The notes: generated from the sequence alone by a model not told the origin. Positions 30,976 through 40,865 are shown, numbered from the stretch's first letter. The stretch: 64,000 bases of DNA from Amycolatopsis endophytica (GCF_013410405.1 NZ_JACCFK010000001.1:2976001-3040000); one strand, 5' to 3'. Numbers and translations: made by a program.

Positions 30976-32355
30976 ATGGAATCCCCGACTTTGGTGGCTG
31001 CGCTGCGGCAGGCCGTTCCCGCTGACCGGGTGGTCGACGACCCGGCCGTGGTCGAGTCGTATCTGCAGGACCACGCGGAGTGGGCCGAGTACGGGCGGGC
31101 CGTCGCGGTGGTGCGGCCGCGGTCGACGGGCGAGGTCCAGGCCGTCGTGCGGTTGGCCGGGGAGCGCGGGGTTCCGGTGGTTCCGCGCGGGGCCGGGACG
31201 GGGCTGTCGGGCGGGGCGAACGCGCTCGACGGCTGCGTCGTGATCTCCTTCGAGGCCATGGACGCGGTACTGGAAATCGACCGCGCCGAGCGTCTCGCGG
31301 TCGTGCAGCCGGGTGTGGTCAACAACGATCTGCGGGCGGTGTGTGCCGAGCAGGGGCTCTGGTACCCGCCGGATCCGGCGAGCGCGCCCTGGTCGACGAT
31401 CGGCGGGAACGTGGCCACCAACGCGGGCGGGCTGTGCTGTGTCAAATATGGTGTGACCAGGGATTACGTGCTCGAACTCGAGGTCGTCACCGGGCGCGGT
31501 GACGTGGTCCGGCTGGGGCGCCGCACCGCCAAGGGCGTCGCCGGGTACGACCTGTGCGGCCTGATGGTCGGCTCCGAGGGCACGCTCGGCGTCATCACCG
31601 AGGTCACCGTGCGGCTGCGGCCGCAGCGAGAGCCCGAGCGCACCATCGCCGGATACTTCGATTCGGTCGTCGCCGCGGGCGAGGCCGTCAGTGCCGTCAC
31701 CGCGTCGGGCGTGATCCCGTCCGCGCTGGAGCTGGTGGACCGGCACTGCCTGGAAGCCGTGGACGCCTGGAAGAACATGGGCCTGTCCACGGAGGCGAAC
31801 GTCGTCCTCCTGGGCCGCGTCGACACCCCCGGCCACGCCGGCGAGGAGGAGGCCCGCACGGTGCTGCGCTGCTTCGAGGACGCGGGCGCGTCCTGGGCGG
31901 CGCTGTCCACGGACGAACAGGAAGCCGAAGCCCTCTTCGACGCACGTCGCCTGGCCTACCCCGCGCTGGAACGCCTCGGCCCGGTTTTGACCGAGGACGT
32001 GTGCGTCCCGCGCGCCCTGGTGCCGGAAATGCTGGCCCGCATCGAAAAGGCGGCCACCGCACACGACACCCTCATCGCGAACATCGCCCACGCGGGCGAC
32101 GGAAACCTGCACCCGCTGCTGATCACCCCCATCGGCGACGAGGCCGCACGTCTCCGCGCACAAGCCGCCTTCGAGGACATCATTTCCGACGCCATCGAAC
32201 TGGGCGGCACGGTGACCGGCGAGCACGGAATCGGCCTGCTGAAACGGAACGGCCTGCGAGGCGAGGTCAGCGCCGAGGTGCTGGACATGCACCGAGCGGT
32301 GAAGACAGCACTCGACCCACTGGGAATCCTCAACCCAGGCAAGGTTTTCGTCTAG
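30976..32355 (+). CDS. FAD-binding oxidoreductase, glycolate oxidase GlcD / D-lactate dehydrogenase type
   Basis: Flavoprotein of the vanillyl-alcohol-oxidase fold, 459 residues, oxidising a 2-hydroxy acid (glycolate or D-lactate class). The PCMH FAD domain shows VVPRGAGTGLSGGANA, PPDPAS, TIGGNVATNAGG and GSEGTLGVITEVTVRL. The C-terminal domain carries HAGDGNLHPL and the ending EHGIGLLKR with a last NPGKVF motif. GGAGG precedes ATG 30976 by five bases; ATG 30973 is also possible. No GlcE/GlcF partners are nearby. The substrate is not resolved. Confidence 0.88.
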   Translation: MESPTLVAALRQAVPADRVVDDPAVVESYLQDHAEWAEYGRAVAVVRPRSTGEVQAVVRLAGERGVPVVPRGAGTGLSGGANALDGCVVISFEAMDAVLEIDRAERLAVVQPGVVNNDLRAVCAEQGLWYPPDPASAPWSTIGGNVATNAGGLCCVKYGVTRDYVLELEVVTGRGDVVRLGRRTAKGVAGYDLCGLMVGSEGTLGVITEVTVRLRPQREPERTIAGYFDSVVAAGEAVSAVTASGVIPSALELVDRHCLEAVDAWKNMGLSTEANVVLLGRVDTPGHAGEEEARTVLRCFEDAGASWAALSTDEQEAEALFDARRLAYPALERLGPVLTEDVCVPRALVPEMLARIEKAATAHDTLIANIAHAGDGNLHPLLITPIGDEAARLRAQAAFEDIISDAIELGGTVTGEHGIGLLKRNGLRGEVSAEVLDMHRAVKTALDPLGILNPGKVFV

Positions 32356-32384
32356 GACGACGAAGATTGGCGGCCGTGTCATCG

Positions 32385-32712
32385 CGGAAACCGCCGTCCG
32401 GCAACGCAAGCCGCACGCGACCGGCCCAGACCTCCCCCGCCCCTCATCCCCAGCCCGCTTTGGTCGCCGATCAGGCGGGTCAAGGTACTCTTTCCGGCCT
32501 TGACGCGTCTGCTCGGCGACTGAAACCATCCGCGAGGAGGGGCGGGGGAGGTCGAACCCAAGCCGACTGACTACTGCACGCCAACGCCACCAGCGGTCAC
32601 CCCGCCGCGCGAAGCACGGCTCTAAAGATCAAGAGCGTCCTCGCCGGACAGGCAGACTCCGGGATGACCAGGGGTTTTCGAGTCCGGCTCACCTCGGGTG
32701 GGTGGTCCGCTG
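32385..32712. repeat. Structured interspersed repeat, copy A
   Basis: About 330 bp that recur at 59894-60219 in the same orientation. It starts with a 125-nt hairpin: an outer 17-bp perfect stem (32429-32445 with 32537-32553), an inner stem GTCGCCGA/TCGGCGAC, CAGGCG/CGTCTG, then GGTCAAGG/CCTTGAC around a 12-base loop. Downstream a 54-bp block (32617-32670), identical in both copies, folds as two hairpins, GCTCT/AGAGC and GTCC/GGAC. Inner-stem differences between copies are compensatory. It fills the 378 bp between two convergent genes; no protein gene is credible here. Confidence 0.85.
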
Positions 32713-32733
32713 GGTGGTGCGCTTGCGCACCCT

Positions 32734-35700
32734 TCACGCTCCCGTGCGCCACAGTTGTGCGTACTGGCCGTCCGCCGCCAGCAGTTCCTCGTGTGTGCCC
32801 TGCTCCACGATGCGGCCGTGGTCCAGTACGACGATGCGGTCGGCGCGGGAGGCCGTTGCCAGCCGGTGGGCCACCACGAAAGTCGTGCGGCGCTTGGCGA
32901 CCGTTTCCGTCGCGGCGAGGACCGTGGCCTCTGTGGAGGGGTCCAAGGCGGCCGTCGCCTCGTCCAGGAGTAGGACGTCCGGGTCCACCAGCTCCGCCCG
33001 CGCCAGTGCGACCAGCTGGCGCTGGCCCGCGGACAACGATCGGCCCCGCTCGCCGACCGGTTGGTGGAAGCCCTGCGGCAGGGCGGCCACGGCGGAGATC
33101 GCACCGACCGCCCGGACGGCGGCTTCCACTTCGGCATCATTCGCTGAGGGGGAACCGTAGCGGACATTGTCGGCCACCGTGCCCGAGAACAGGTGCGCCT
33201 CCTGCGGCACCACGCCCATCCGCTGGTGCAATCCGGCCAGATCGTAATCCCGGACATCGACGCCGTCGATACTCACGGTACCACCCGTGGTGTCGTAAAA
33301 TCGCGCGGCGAGTTTGACCACAGTGGACTTACCGGCACCCGTCGCGCCGACCAGTGCCACCGTCTCGCCGGGTGACACCTTCAGCGAAACATCGCTCAGT
33401 GCCAGCGTATCCGTGCCGGTGTAGGAGAAGGCGACCGCGTCGAACGTGACGTCGCCGCGCAGGCGTTCGGGCACCGGTACCGGATCCGTGGGCGGCGGCA
33501 CCGAGGTGGGCGTGCGCAGCAGGTCGCCGATCCGGCGCAGACCGACCTTCGCCTGCTGGTAGCTGTCGAACACCGAAGACAACTGCTGGATCGGGGAGAA
33601 GAACAGGTTCAGGTACAACAGGAACGCGAGCAGCACACCGACCGCGAGCGTTCCCTCCGCGACCCGCGTGGCGCCGGCCACCAGTACCACCGCTTCCGCG
33701 ACACCGGAAAGCAGTGTCACGAAAGGAAAGTACGTCGCGACATACCGCTGAGCCCGCAACCGCGAACGGCGGTAGGCATCGCTGCGGGAGGCGAACACCT
33801 CAGCGGAGCGCTCCTCGCGGCTGTACGCCTGCGCGACCCGCAGACCGCTCACGTTCTCCTGCATGTCGGCATTCACCAGGCTGACCTTCTCGCGCGCCTC
33901 GGTGTAAGCCGCGCTCGACAGTCGCCGGAAGATCACCGTCGCGACCACGAGCACCGGCACCACGGACAGCGCGTACAACGCCAGTGAAGCGTCGGTGATC
34001 AGCAACGCGCCGGTGATGCCGACCAGCGTCAGCGCGCTGATCACGGCCTGGGCCACACCCGTCTGCAGGAACGTCGACAGCGCGTCCACGTCCGTCGTCA
34101 TCCGCGTCATGATCTTGCCGGACAGTTCGCGCTCGTAGTAGTCGAGCCCGAGTCGCTGCAGGTGCGCGTAACTGCGGACCCGCAGCGAGTACAGCACCGT
34201 CTCACCGGCCCGCGCCGTGAGCCGGGTCTGCGCCGCGATCACGAACCAGTCGACGACGATGATCGCAGCCCCGATCCCGGCGGTCAGCCACACCACCCAC
34301 GCCAGACCGGGACGCACACCGTGGTCGACGCCCTGCTGGTACAACGCGGGCAACGCGATCGAGGCCGCCGCGTCGAGCCCGACCAGCAGCACCACCGCGA
34401 TCAGCAGGGTCCGCACCGGCCGCAACGCCGACCGCAGCCGGAACCCCGGATCGGGCCGGGTGGCCGCCTCCGCGGGAATCTCCGGCCGGTCCACGGCGGG
34501 CGGCAGCTTGCGCACGCCCTCCAGCAGTTCGGGCGTCGGCGGCGTGCTCAGGGCGCCGTTGCCCATCCCGCCACCGGGCATCGGCGCCGGCGCGTTGCGC
34601 TGCTGGGCCGACTCGGCCATCACGTCGACCGCGTCCCGTTCCCCGGTGTCCGGCCACAACGCCGGCGTGATCCCGGTTTCCGGGCTGGACAGGCAGTCCC
34701 GCTTGTGGACCTGCTCGACGCCCTCGCCCGGCCCGGCGATCAGCTCCCGGAACAGCTCGCACCGCTCCTCCAGCTCGGTCGCGGTGCCGACGTCGACCAC
34801 TCGGCCCGCGTCGAGCACCGCGATCCGGTCCGCCAGTGACAGGGTCGACTTGCGGTGCGCGATCAGCAGCGTCGTGCGGGTCGCGGTGACCGAGCGGAGC
34901 GTGTCGTAGATGGCGGCCTCGGTGACCGTGTCCACGGCCGACGTGGCGTCGTCCAGCACCAGCACCCGCGGATCGGTCAGCAATGCTCTGGCGAGCCCGA
35001 GCCGCTGCCGCTGACCACCGGAAAGGGTCAGACCGCGCTCGCCGACCTCGGTGTCATAGCCGTCCGGCAGCTCGGAAATGAAGTCGTGCGCCTCGGCCGC
35101 CTTCGCCGCCGCGACGACCTCCTCGTCGCTCGCGTCCGGACGGCCGTAGGCGATGTTGTCGCGGATCGACGTGGAGAACAGGAACGCCTCCTCGAACACC
35201 ACGCCGATGGCCTTGCGCAGATCGGCCAGCTTCACGTCGCGCACATCGCGGTCACCCAGCCGGACGCTGCCCGAGTGCGCGTCGTAGAACCGGGGCAGCA
35301 ACAGCGAGATCGTCGACTTGCCGGACCCCGCCGTGCCGACCAGCGCCAGCGTCTCACCCGGCTCGGCACGCAGGTTCAGCCCGTCCAGCACCGGTTCCGA
35401 GCGTGTGTACCCGAACCGCACGTCGTCCAGTTCGATGCCGAGCGGTCCCTCCGGCAGCGGCCGCGGATCGGCCGGATCGGTGACCTCGGGCTGCGCGTCC
35501 ACCAGCTCGTACACCCGCTCCGCGCCCGCGCGGGTCAGCTGCGCCTGCACCACCAGGGCCGACATCATCCGCGCCGGTCCGATCAGACCGGACACGTAGC
35601 TGGCGAACGCGAGGAACGTGCCGAGCGTGACCTGGCCGTTGAGGGCCAGGATGCCACCGAACGCCAGCACGGCCACCTGACCGGCGGCGGGCAGCGCGGA

Positions 35701-36468
35701 CGTCGTCGCCGTCGGGACCGCGGCCAGCCGCGCCGCACGCAGCCGCTCGGCGAACAGCCGCCGCGCGGTTCCCTCCAGGCGCGCGACCTCCCTGGCCTCC
35801 TGGCCGAACCCCTTCACCACGCGCACGCCGGTGACGGTCTCCTCGACGTGCTGCGCCACGTCCGCCGCCCGCTGCTGCGCCGACCAGGTGGCGGGGAACA
35901 GGCGCTTGCGGGCGACACCCGCGACGATCGCCACCGCGGGCACCACGATCAACGCGATCAGCGTCAGCCCCGGCGACATCCAGAGCATCGCGGCGACCGA
36001 GAACAGCGCGAACACCACCGAGCCCGCCGACAGCGGCACCACGAACAGCAGCGACACGACCAGCTGCAGATCGGTGATCGCCCGCGATACGACCTGGCCG
36101 GTGCGCAGCGAGTCCTGTTTGCCACCGTCCAGCCGCGACACCGCGTCGAACACCGACTGCCGCATGTCGTGCTGCACGTCCAGGGCGAGCCGCCCGCCCA
36201 GGTAGCGCCGGACGAACGCGGTGACGAACATCAGCAGCTGAACGCCGATCAGACCCGCCACGAGCATCCCGAGCCGCCCGGTCTGCGACGCCACGGCGTC
36301 GTCGACGGCGACCTTCACGAGCAGCGGGCTCGCGGCCTGCAGCCCGACGCTGAACACGGCGGCGGCCAGTGAGAACACGACAAGGGCCGGATGCCGCCAG
36401 CAGGCCTTGAACAGCCGACGGATCCAGCCCTTGTCCGGAGTAGCGCGTGGTGGTGCAGCAGTCACCAC
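32734..36468 (-). CDS. Single-chain double ABC exporter (TMD-NBD-TMD-NBD), Rv0194-like
   Basis: A 1244-residue multidrug-type exporter with two complete half-transporters fused. TMD1 occupies roughly residues 15-320. NBD1 has Walker A GTAGSGKST near 380, signature LSGGQRQRLG and Walker B VLVLDDATSAVD. A linker (about 585-670) with GGGMGNG leads to TMD2, and NBD2 has Walker A GATGAGKST near 1043, signature LSAGQRQ and Walker B LLLDEATAALD. NBD1 has Asp where the catalytic Glu should be and FEEAFLF in place of the Q-loop Gln, while NBD2 is canonical, so the ATP sites are asymmetric. Mycobacterial Rv0194 has the same fused layout. The substrate is unknown. Confidence 0.92.
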   Translation of the reverse strand: MVTAAPPRATPDKGWIRRLFKACWRHPALVVFSLAAAVFSVGLQAASPLLVKVAVDDAVASQTGRLGMLVAGLIGVQLLMFVTAFVRRYLGGRLALDVQHDMRQSVFDAVSRLDGGKQDSLRTGQVVSRAITDLQLVVSLLFVVPLSAGSVVFALFSVAAMLWMSPGLTLIALIVVPAVAIVAGVARKRLFPATWSAQQRAADVAQHVEETVTGVRVVKGFGQEAREVARLEGTARRLFAERLRAARLAAVPTATTSALPAAGQVAVLAFGGILALNGQVTLGTFLAFASYVSGLIGPARMMSALVVQAQLTRAGAERVYELVDAQPEVTDPADPRPLPEGPLGIELDDVRFGYTRSEPVLDGLNLRAEPGETLALVGTAGSGKSTISLLLPRFYDAHSGSVRLGDRDVRDVKLADLRKAIGVVFEEAFLFSTSIRDNIAYGRPDASDEEVVAAAKAAEAHDFISELPDGYDTEVGERGLTLSGGQRQRLGLARALLTDPRVLVLDDATSAVDTVTEAAIYDTLRSVTATRTTLLIAHRKSTLSLADRIAVLDAGRVVDVGTATELEERCELFRELIAGPGEGVEQVHKRDCLSSPETGITPALWPDTGERDAVDVMAESAQQRNAPAPMPGGGMGNGALSTPPTPELLEGVRKLPPAVDRPEIPAEAATRPDPGFRLRSALRPVRTLLIAVVLLVGLDAAASIALPALYQQGVDHGVRPGLAWVVWLTAGIGAAIIVVDWFVIAAQTRLTARAGETVLYSLRVRSYAHLQRLGLDYYERELSGKIMTRMTTDVDALSTFLQTGVAQAVISALTLVGITGALLITDASLALYALSVVPVLVVATVIFRRLSSAAYTEAREKVSLVNADMQENVSGLRVAQAYSREERSAEVFASRSDAYRRSRLRAQRYVATYFPFVTLLSGVAEAVVLVAGATRVAEGTLAVGVLLAFLLYLNLFFSPIQQLSSVFDSYQQAKVGLRRIGDLLRTPTSVPPPTDPVPVPERLRGDVTFDAVAFSYTGTDTLALSDVSLKVSPGETVALVGATGAGKSTVVKLAARFYDTTGGTVSIDGVDVRDYDLAGLHQRMGVVPQEAHLFSGTVADNVRYGSPSANDAEVEAAVRAVGAISAVAALPQGFHQPVGERGRSLSAGQRQLVALARAELVDPDVLLLDEATAALDPSTEATVLAATETVAKRRTTFVVAHRLATASRADRIVVLDHGRIVEQGTHEELLAADGQYAQLWRTGA

Positions 36469-36488
36469 CCCAGGTTATGCGCGGGTGA

Positions 36489-37370
36489 TTACGTGATGTC
36501 GCGCCGCTGGTTGGAGGCCCAGCCGCCCATGAAGAACACCATGGTCCAGGCCAGGAAGACCAGCGCGGCGGCCCACCACGAGATCACGCCGGGCGCGCCC
36601 GCGGCCAGTTGCAGGCCCAGCTTGTCCCAGTGCTCGACCGAGCCGGGCAGGTTGATCGAGCTGATCCCGAACGCCTCCGCGGCGATACCGCCCACGATGC
36701 CGTTCGCGGTGCCGTTCGGCAGGATCGCCCCGAAGATGTCCGAGGTGTTCCACAGCGCGATGACCAGCACGTTCTCCACGATCAGGAAGTACCCGATCAG
36801 CAGGATCACGGCCAGCACGACCTTGTTCAGCACCGCGCCGAAGCCGATCCCGAACAGCGTCACCAGGATGTAGGCGAGCACCGTGCCGCCGAACGCCGCG
36901 AGCCATTCGCCGCCGCTGGGCAGCCGGTCGGAGTCGACGGTGATCGCGGTGGCCAGCGCCGAAACGGCGAAGCTGAGCAGGCCGTACAGCGCGCCCCACA
37001 GGATGTAGGTGATCATCTTCGCGGTCAGCGCCGACACCCGGTTGGGTGCCGTCAGGAACGTCGTGGTGATCGTCTTGCTGCTGTACTCACCGGCCAGCGC
37101 GAACACGCCGAAGATCGCGGGGATCAGCTGGGCGATGTTCACCCCGTGGGCGATGCTCAACATGCCCACCGGCAGCGCGTCGGCCGACACCCCGGCCTGC
37201 TCGGCGATGATGCGGGCGGTGCCGCTGCCGATGTAGTCGGCGAAGTCGTTGGTGATCTTGCCCCAGGCGTAGGACATCCAGAAGGCGACCAGCACCAGCG
37301 GGATGATCAGGATCCACCAGGTGTTGAGGCTGAGCGTCTTGCGGAACTCCGCCTTGATCAACCGGCCCAT
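36489..37370 (-). CDS. ABC-2 type transporter permease
   Basis: A 293-residue integral membrane protein with about six transmembrane segments, starting MGRLIKAEFRKTLSLNTWW, typical of ABC-2 permeases. The first loop between TM1 and TM2 is long and extracytoplasmic (residues about 40-75), followed by the cytoplasmic EYSSKTITTTFLTAPNR element seen in this family. Its ATG overlaps the stop of the ATPase gene (TGATG), so the two form an exporter. The substrate (drug, lipid or peptide) is not predictable. Confidence 0.86.
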   Translation of the reverse strand: MGRLIKAEFRKTLSLNTWWILIIPLVLVAFWMSYAWGKITNDFADYIGSGTARIIAEQAGVSADALPVGMLSIAHGVNIAQLIPAIFGVFALAGEYSSKTITTTFLTAPNRVSALTAKMITYILWGALYGLLSFAVSALATAITVDSDRLPSGGEWLAAFGGTVLAYILVTLFGIGFGAVLNKVVLAVILLIGYFLIVENVLVIALWNTSDIFGAILPNGTANGIVGGIAAEAFGISSINLPGSVEHWDKLGLQLAAGAPGVISWWAAALVFLAWTMVFFMGGWASNQRRDIT

Positions 37371-38419
37371 CAGGACTGACCTCCCCAGCCGCCGTGGCCC
37401 TGCTGCGGCGGTGCTTGCTGGTACTGCTGCTGCGGTGGATATCCGGGCGGTGGCGGACCTCCCCAGCCGCCCTGCTGCGGCGGCCCGCCGTAGGGCTGCT
37501 GCGGCGCACCCGCGTACTGCGGGCTGGTCAGCTGGAAGAACAGCTTCTCCAGGTCGGCCCGCTCCTCCTCGATCCCGTAGACCGCGATGCCGGACTTCGC
37601 GACCAGGTCACCGATCTGCTGGCGGGTCGCGCCGATCACGGCGACACGGCCGTCCGGTGTCGGCTCGACCTGCGTGAACCCGGCTTCCTGAAGCGCTTTC
37701 ACGAGCGCGTTGGCGTCGGCCGCCTGCACGAGCACCCGCGACTGCTGGCCGCTGCGCAGCTGGTCCAGCGGACCGTAGTAGCGCGTCACGCCGTGGCTGA
37801 TGATGACGACCTGGTCGATCGTCTGTTCCACCTCCGACAGCAGGTGACTGGACACCAGCACGGTCCGGCCCTCGCGGGCGTAGGCGCGCAGGAAGTTGCG
37901 CAGCCACACGATGCCCTCCGGATCCAGGCCGTTGGCAGGCTCGTCGAGCACCAGCACCTGCGGGTTGCCCAGCAGCGCGGTCGCCAGGGCGAGCCGCTGC
38001 CGCATGCCCAGCGAGAACCCGCCAGCGCGCCGGTCGGCGGCCCCGGACAGGCCGACGAGGCCGAGCACCTCGTCGATGCGCTGGTCCGGCGCGCCGATCG
38101 CCGCCGCGTACACGCCGAGGTGGTGCCGCGCGGTGCGCTTCGGGTGGAAGCCCTCGTTCTCCAGCACCGCGCCGACGACCTGCGCCGGGTTGCCCAGCTG
38201 GTGGTAGGGGCGGCCGTTGATGGTGGCGACGCCCGCCGACGGCGCCACCAGGCCCAGCAACATGCGCAGGGTGGTGGTCTTGCCCGCGCCGTTCGGGCCG
38301 AGGAAGCCCGTCACCGAGCCCGGCCGGACCTCGAAACTCAGGTTCTGCACCGCGGCGACGGGGCCGAAGTGCTTGCTCAGGTTCTGCACGAAAATCCGGC
38401 CGCTGCCGTCGTGTTGCAT
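37370..38419 (-). CDS. ABC-2 type transporter ATP-binding protein with Gln/Gly/Pro-rich tail
   Basis: ATPase partner of the following permease, 349 residues. Walker A GPNGAGKTT near 45, the Q-loop region ENEGFHPKRT, signature FSLGMRQRLALA, Walker B VLVLDEPANGLDPEG and an SSHLLSEVE H-loop are all present. The last ~50 residues are low-complexity, built from Gln, Gly, Pro, Tyr and Trp (for example GGPPQQGGWGGPPPPGYPP). Many actinobacterial ATPases of this class lack such a tail. The start MQHDGSGRIFVQNLS is the first credible Met. Confidence 0.88.
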   Translation of the reverse strand: MQHDGSGRIFVQNLSKHFGPVAAVQNLSFEVRPGSVTGFLGPNGAGKTTTLRMLLGLVAPSAGVATINGRPYHQLGNPAQVVGAVLENEGFHPKRTARHHLGVYAAAIGAPDQRIDEVLGLVGLSGAADRRAGGFSLGMRQRLALATALLGNPQVLVLDEPANGLDPEGIVWLRNFLRAYAREGRTVLVSSHLLSEVEQTIDQVVIISHGVTRYYGPLDQLRSGQQSRVLVQAADANALVKALQEAGFTQVEPTPDGRVAVIGATRQQIGDLVAKSGIAVYGIEEERADLEKLFFQLTSPQYAGAPQQPYGGPPQQGGWGGPPPPGYPPQQQYQQAPPQQGHGGWGGQS

Positions 38420-38528
38420 GCGCGCCCCTCCCGGCCACGGTGAACATGATCGCGGGGCACATAGTGCCCTACTCGTGTCCGGTTCGAGGCCGCCGGGGTC
38501 GCGTGTCGGAACAGGTCCGGTGAAAAGG

Positions 38529-38573
38529 GGCGGCCCGCTCAACCAGCCTGGGGGTCACTGGGAGCGGGCCGCC
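38529..38573 (-). terminator. Terminator downstream of ald
   Basis: Twelve-bp perfect arms (GGCGGCCCGCTC and GAGCGGGCCGCC) surround a 21-base loop and, read on the minus strand, are followed by CCTTTTC. It lies about 100 bp after the ald stop and before the ABC ATPase gene, separating the two minus-strand units. Confidence 0.75.
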
Positions 38574-38671
38574 ACCAACCAGCTTAGGTGGTATCGCCGG
38601 ACTTCGCCCACGCGGGGGCGGAAAACTTCTTCACGGGTTGTGCCAGTGGAACGGCGCTCCCCGACGCCACC

Positions 38672-39787
38672 TCACGCCAGGACGTCGGCCAGCGGCGTGT
38701 GCGGCAGTTCGTGGGCCTGCGCCACTGGTCCGTTCGTGAGCGCGCCGCCGTGGACGTTGAGGCCCAGCGACAGCGGCTGGTTGCCGCCCAGTGCCGCCCG
38801 CCAGCCGTGGTCGGCCAGCTGGACCGCGTAGGGGAGCGTCACGTTGGTCAGCGCGTAGGTGCTCGTGCGCGGAACCGCGCCGGGCATGTTCGCCACGCAG
38901 TAGAAGACCGAGTCGTGCACGGTGTAGGTCGGCTCGTCGTGGGTCGTCGGGTGCGAGTCGGCGAAGCACCCGCCCTGATCGATGGCGATGTCCACCAGCA
39001 CACTGCCCGGCTTCATCCGCGCGACCAGTTCGGTCGAAACCAGCTTCGGTGCCCGCGCGCCCGGAACCAGCACCGCGCCGACCACCAGATCGGCCTCCAG
39101 TACGGCCTGTTCGACGGAGAAGGCGTTGGACGTGACCGTGCGGATGCGGCCGGCGAAGTCGTGGTCGATCTGACGCAACCGGTCCACATTGGTGTCCAGG
39201 ATCTCGACGTCGGAACCGAGACCGAGCGCGATGCGGGCCGCGTTCAGGCCGGCGACACCACCGCCGATGACGACCACCCGCGCCGGATGCACGCCGGGCA
39301 CGCCGCCGGGCAGCACGCCGCGCCCGCCGCTGGGCTTCATCAGCGAGTAGGCGCCGACCTGCGGCGCGAGACGCCCGGCGACCTCGGACATCGGCGCCAG
39401 CAGTGGCAGCGCGCCGGAGGGCTGCTGGACGGTTTCGTAGGCGATCGCGGTGGTGCCCGCCTCGATCAGGGCCTGGGTGAGCGGGCGGTCGGCGGCGAGG
39501 TGGAGGTAGGTGAACAGGACCTGGTCCCGGCGCAGCCGCGGGTACTCCTCGGCGATCGGCTCCTTGACCTTGAGCACCATCTCGCCCTCGGCCCAGACGT
39601 CGTCGGCGGTGGCCAGGATCTTCGCCCCGGCCGCGACGTACTCGTCGTCGCCGATGGCGGACCCGACTCCGGCGCCGGTCTCGATGAAGACCTCGTGGCC
39701 CCGCGTCGTCAGCTCGTGCACCCCGGCCGGGGTCACTGCGACGCGGTATTCGTGCTTCTTGACCTCGCGGGGGACGGCGATGCGCAC
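38672..39787 (-). CDS. ald: Alanine dehydrogenase
   Basis: NAD-dependent enzyme interconverting L-alanine and pyruvate plus ammonia. It is 371 residues, the family length. Visible are the N-terminal [19 protein letters not shown] with its substrate-binding Arg and Lys, [12 protein letters not shown] with the catalytic His, the Rossmann [20 protein letters not shown] near 170, and the late [19 protein letters not shown] 39787 has AGGAGG upstream. In mycobacteria ald is preceded by the divergent regulator aldR; here the divergent neighbour is a quinone reductase gene instead. Confidence 0.95.
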   Translation of the reverse strand: MRIAVPREVKKHEYRVAVTPAGVHELTTRGHEVFIETGAGVGSAIGDDEYVAAGAKILATADDVWAEGEMVLKVKEPIAEEYPRLRRDQVLFTYLHLAADRPLTQALIEAGTTAIAYETVQQPSGALPLLAPMSEVAGRLAPQVGAYSLMKPSGGRGVLPGGVPGVHPARVVVIGGGVAGLNAARIALGLGSDVEILDTNVDRLRQIDHDFAGRIRTVTSNAFSVEQAVLEADLVVGAVLVPGARAPKLVSTELVARMKPGSVLVDIAIDQGGCFADSHPTTHDEPTYTVHDSVFYCVANMPGAVPRTSTYALTNVTLPYAVQLADHGWRAALGGNQPLSLGLNVHGGALTNGPVAQAHELPHTPLADVLA

Positions 39788-39943
39788 TGGTTCCTCCTGC
39801 TGGTGGCGAACGTGGTGCCGACCACGGTGAACCACCCGGATGGCGGTGTCATCGTGCCTCGCCGACAATTCTCCCGGCAGCCGATGGTGCTCGCACGACA
39901 AGCACTTGACCTCCACCTTGCTGGAGATCGCACGCTGGTCGTC

Positions 39944-40865
39944 ATGAGAGCCGTGTGGTTGACGGAGTTCGGCGGGCCCGGCGTGCTGCGGCTGGGGGAG
40001 GCGCCGGATCCGGTGCCCGAGCCGGGACAGGTGCTGATCGGCGTCACGTTCGCCGGCATCACGTTCGTGGAGACGCAGTTCCGCGCCGGGATGCCGGGGC
40101 CCTACCGGGCGGAGCCGCCGGTGATCCCGGGCAACGGGGTCGGCGGCGTGGTGCTGTCGGGTCCCGCGGACCTGGTCGGGGCGCCGGTCGTGACGAGCCT
40201 GAACGGCAGCGGCGGGTACGCGGAGCGGGTCGTGGTGGATGCGAGAGCGCCGTTCCGGGTGCCGGACGGCCTGGCGCTGGACGACGCGGTGGCGCTGCTG
40301 GCCGACGGCCGCACCGCGACGGCGCTGATCCGCGCGGCGGAGGTGTCGGCAGGGGAGCGGGTGCTGGTGGAGGCCGCCGCGGGCGGGGTGGGGAGCCTGG
40401 TGGTGCAGCTGGCCGCCGCCGCGGGCGCGTCGGTCGTCGCGGCGGCGGGCGGCGCGCGGAAGATCGCGGTGGCGGCGGACCTGGGGGCGCACGAGACGGT
40501 CGACTACACGCGGCCGGACTGGGCTTCCCGGGTGGAACCGGTGGACGTCGTGTTCGACGGCGTGGGTGGCGCGGTGGGGGGCCGCGGCGTTCGGCCTGGT
40601 GCGGCCCGGCGGGCGGTACTTCGGCTACGGCCTCGCCGGTGGTTCGTGGGCGGAGGTCCCGGCGGACGCAGGTGTGACGGTGCATCGCGGGTCACTGGGC
40701 AGCGCGGCGGATCTGCGCGCCTGCACGGAGTGGATTCTCACGGAGGCGGCGGCCGGACGGGTGAAACCCCTTGTGGGACAACGCTTCCCACTGTCCCGCG
40801 CCCCGGAAGCCCACCGCGCGATCGAGTCCCGCGCGACGATCGGCAAGACACTGCTGGAGATCTGA
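39944..40865 (+). pseudogene. Zinc-independent quinone reductase/alcohol dehydrogenase, frameshifted
   Basis: MDR-superfamily NADPH:quinone-reductase-like protein. From ATG 39944 the frame encodes MRAVWLTEFGGPGVLRLGEA, the GroES-like domain and the NADP-binding VEAAAGGVGSLVVQLAAA, down to VVFDGVGGAVG. The frame is then lost at a run of six G (40576-40581). Dropping one G restores AAFGLVRPGGRYFGYGLAGG and the normal C-terminus ESRATIGKTLLEI at 40865. So this is either a one-base insertion pseudogene or a homopolymer sequencing error. Restored length would be about 306 residues, normal for the family. Confidence 0.8.

Noticed and set aside
32420..32529. Minus-strand frames in both structured copies starting MVSVAEQ
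   Set aside because: Both copies encode a similar peptide across the hairpin, but differences between the copies preserve base pairing, and the frame has no ribosome site. I treat it as a by-product of the conserved structure, though a small protein cannot be fully excluded.
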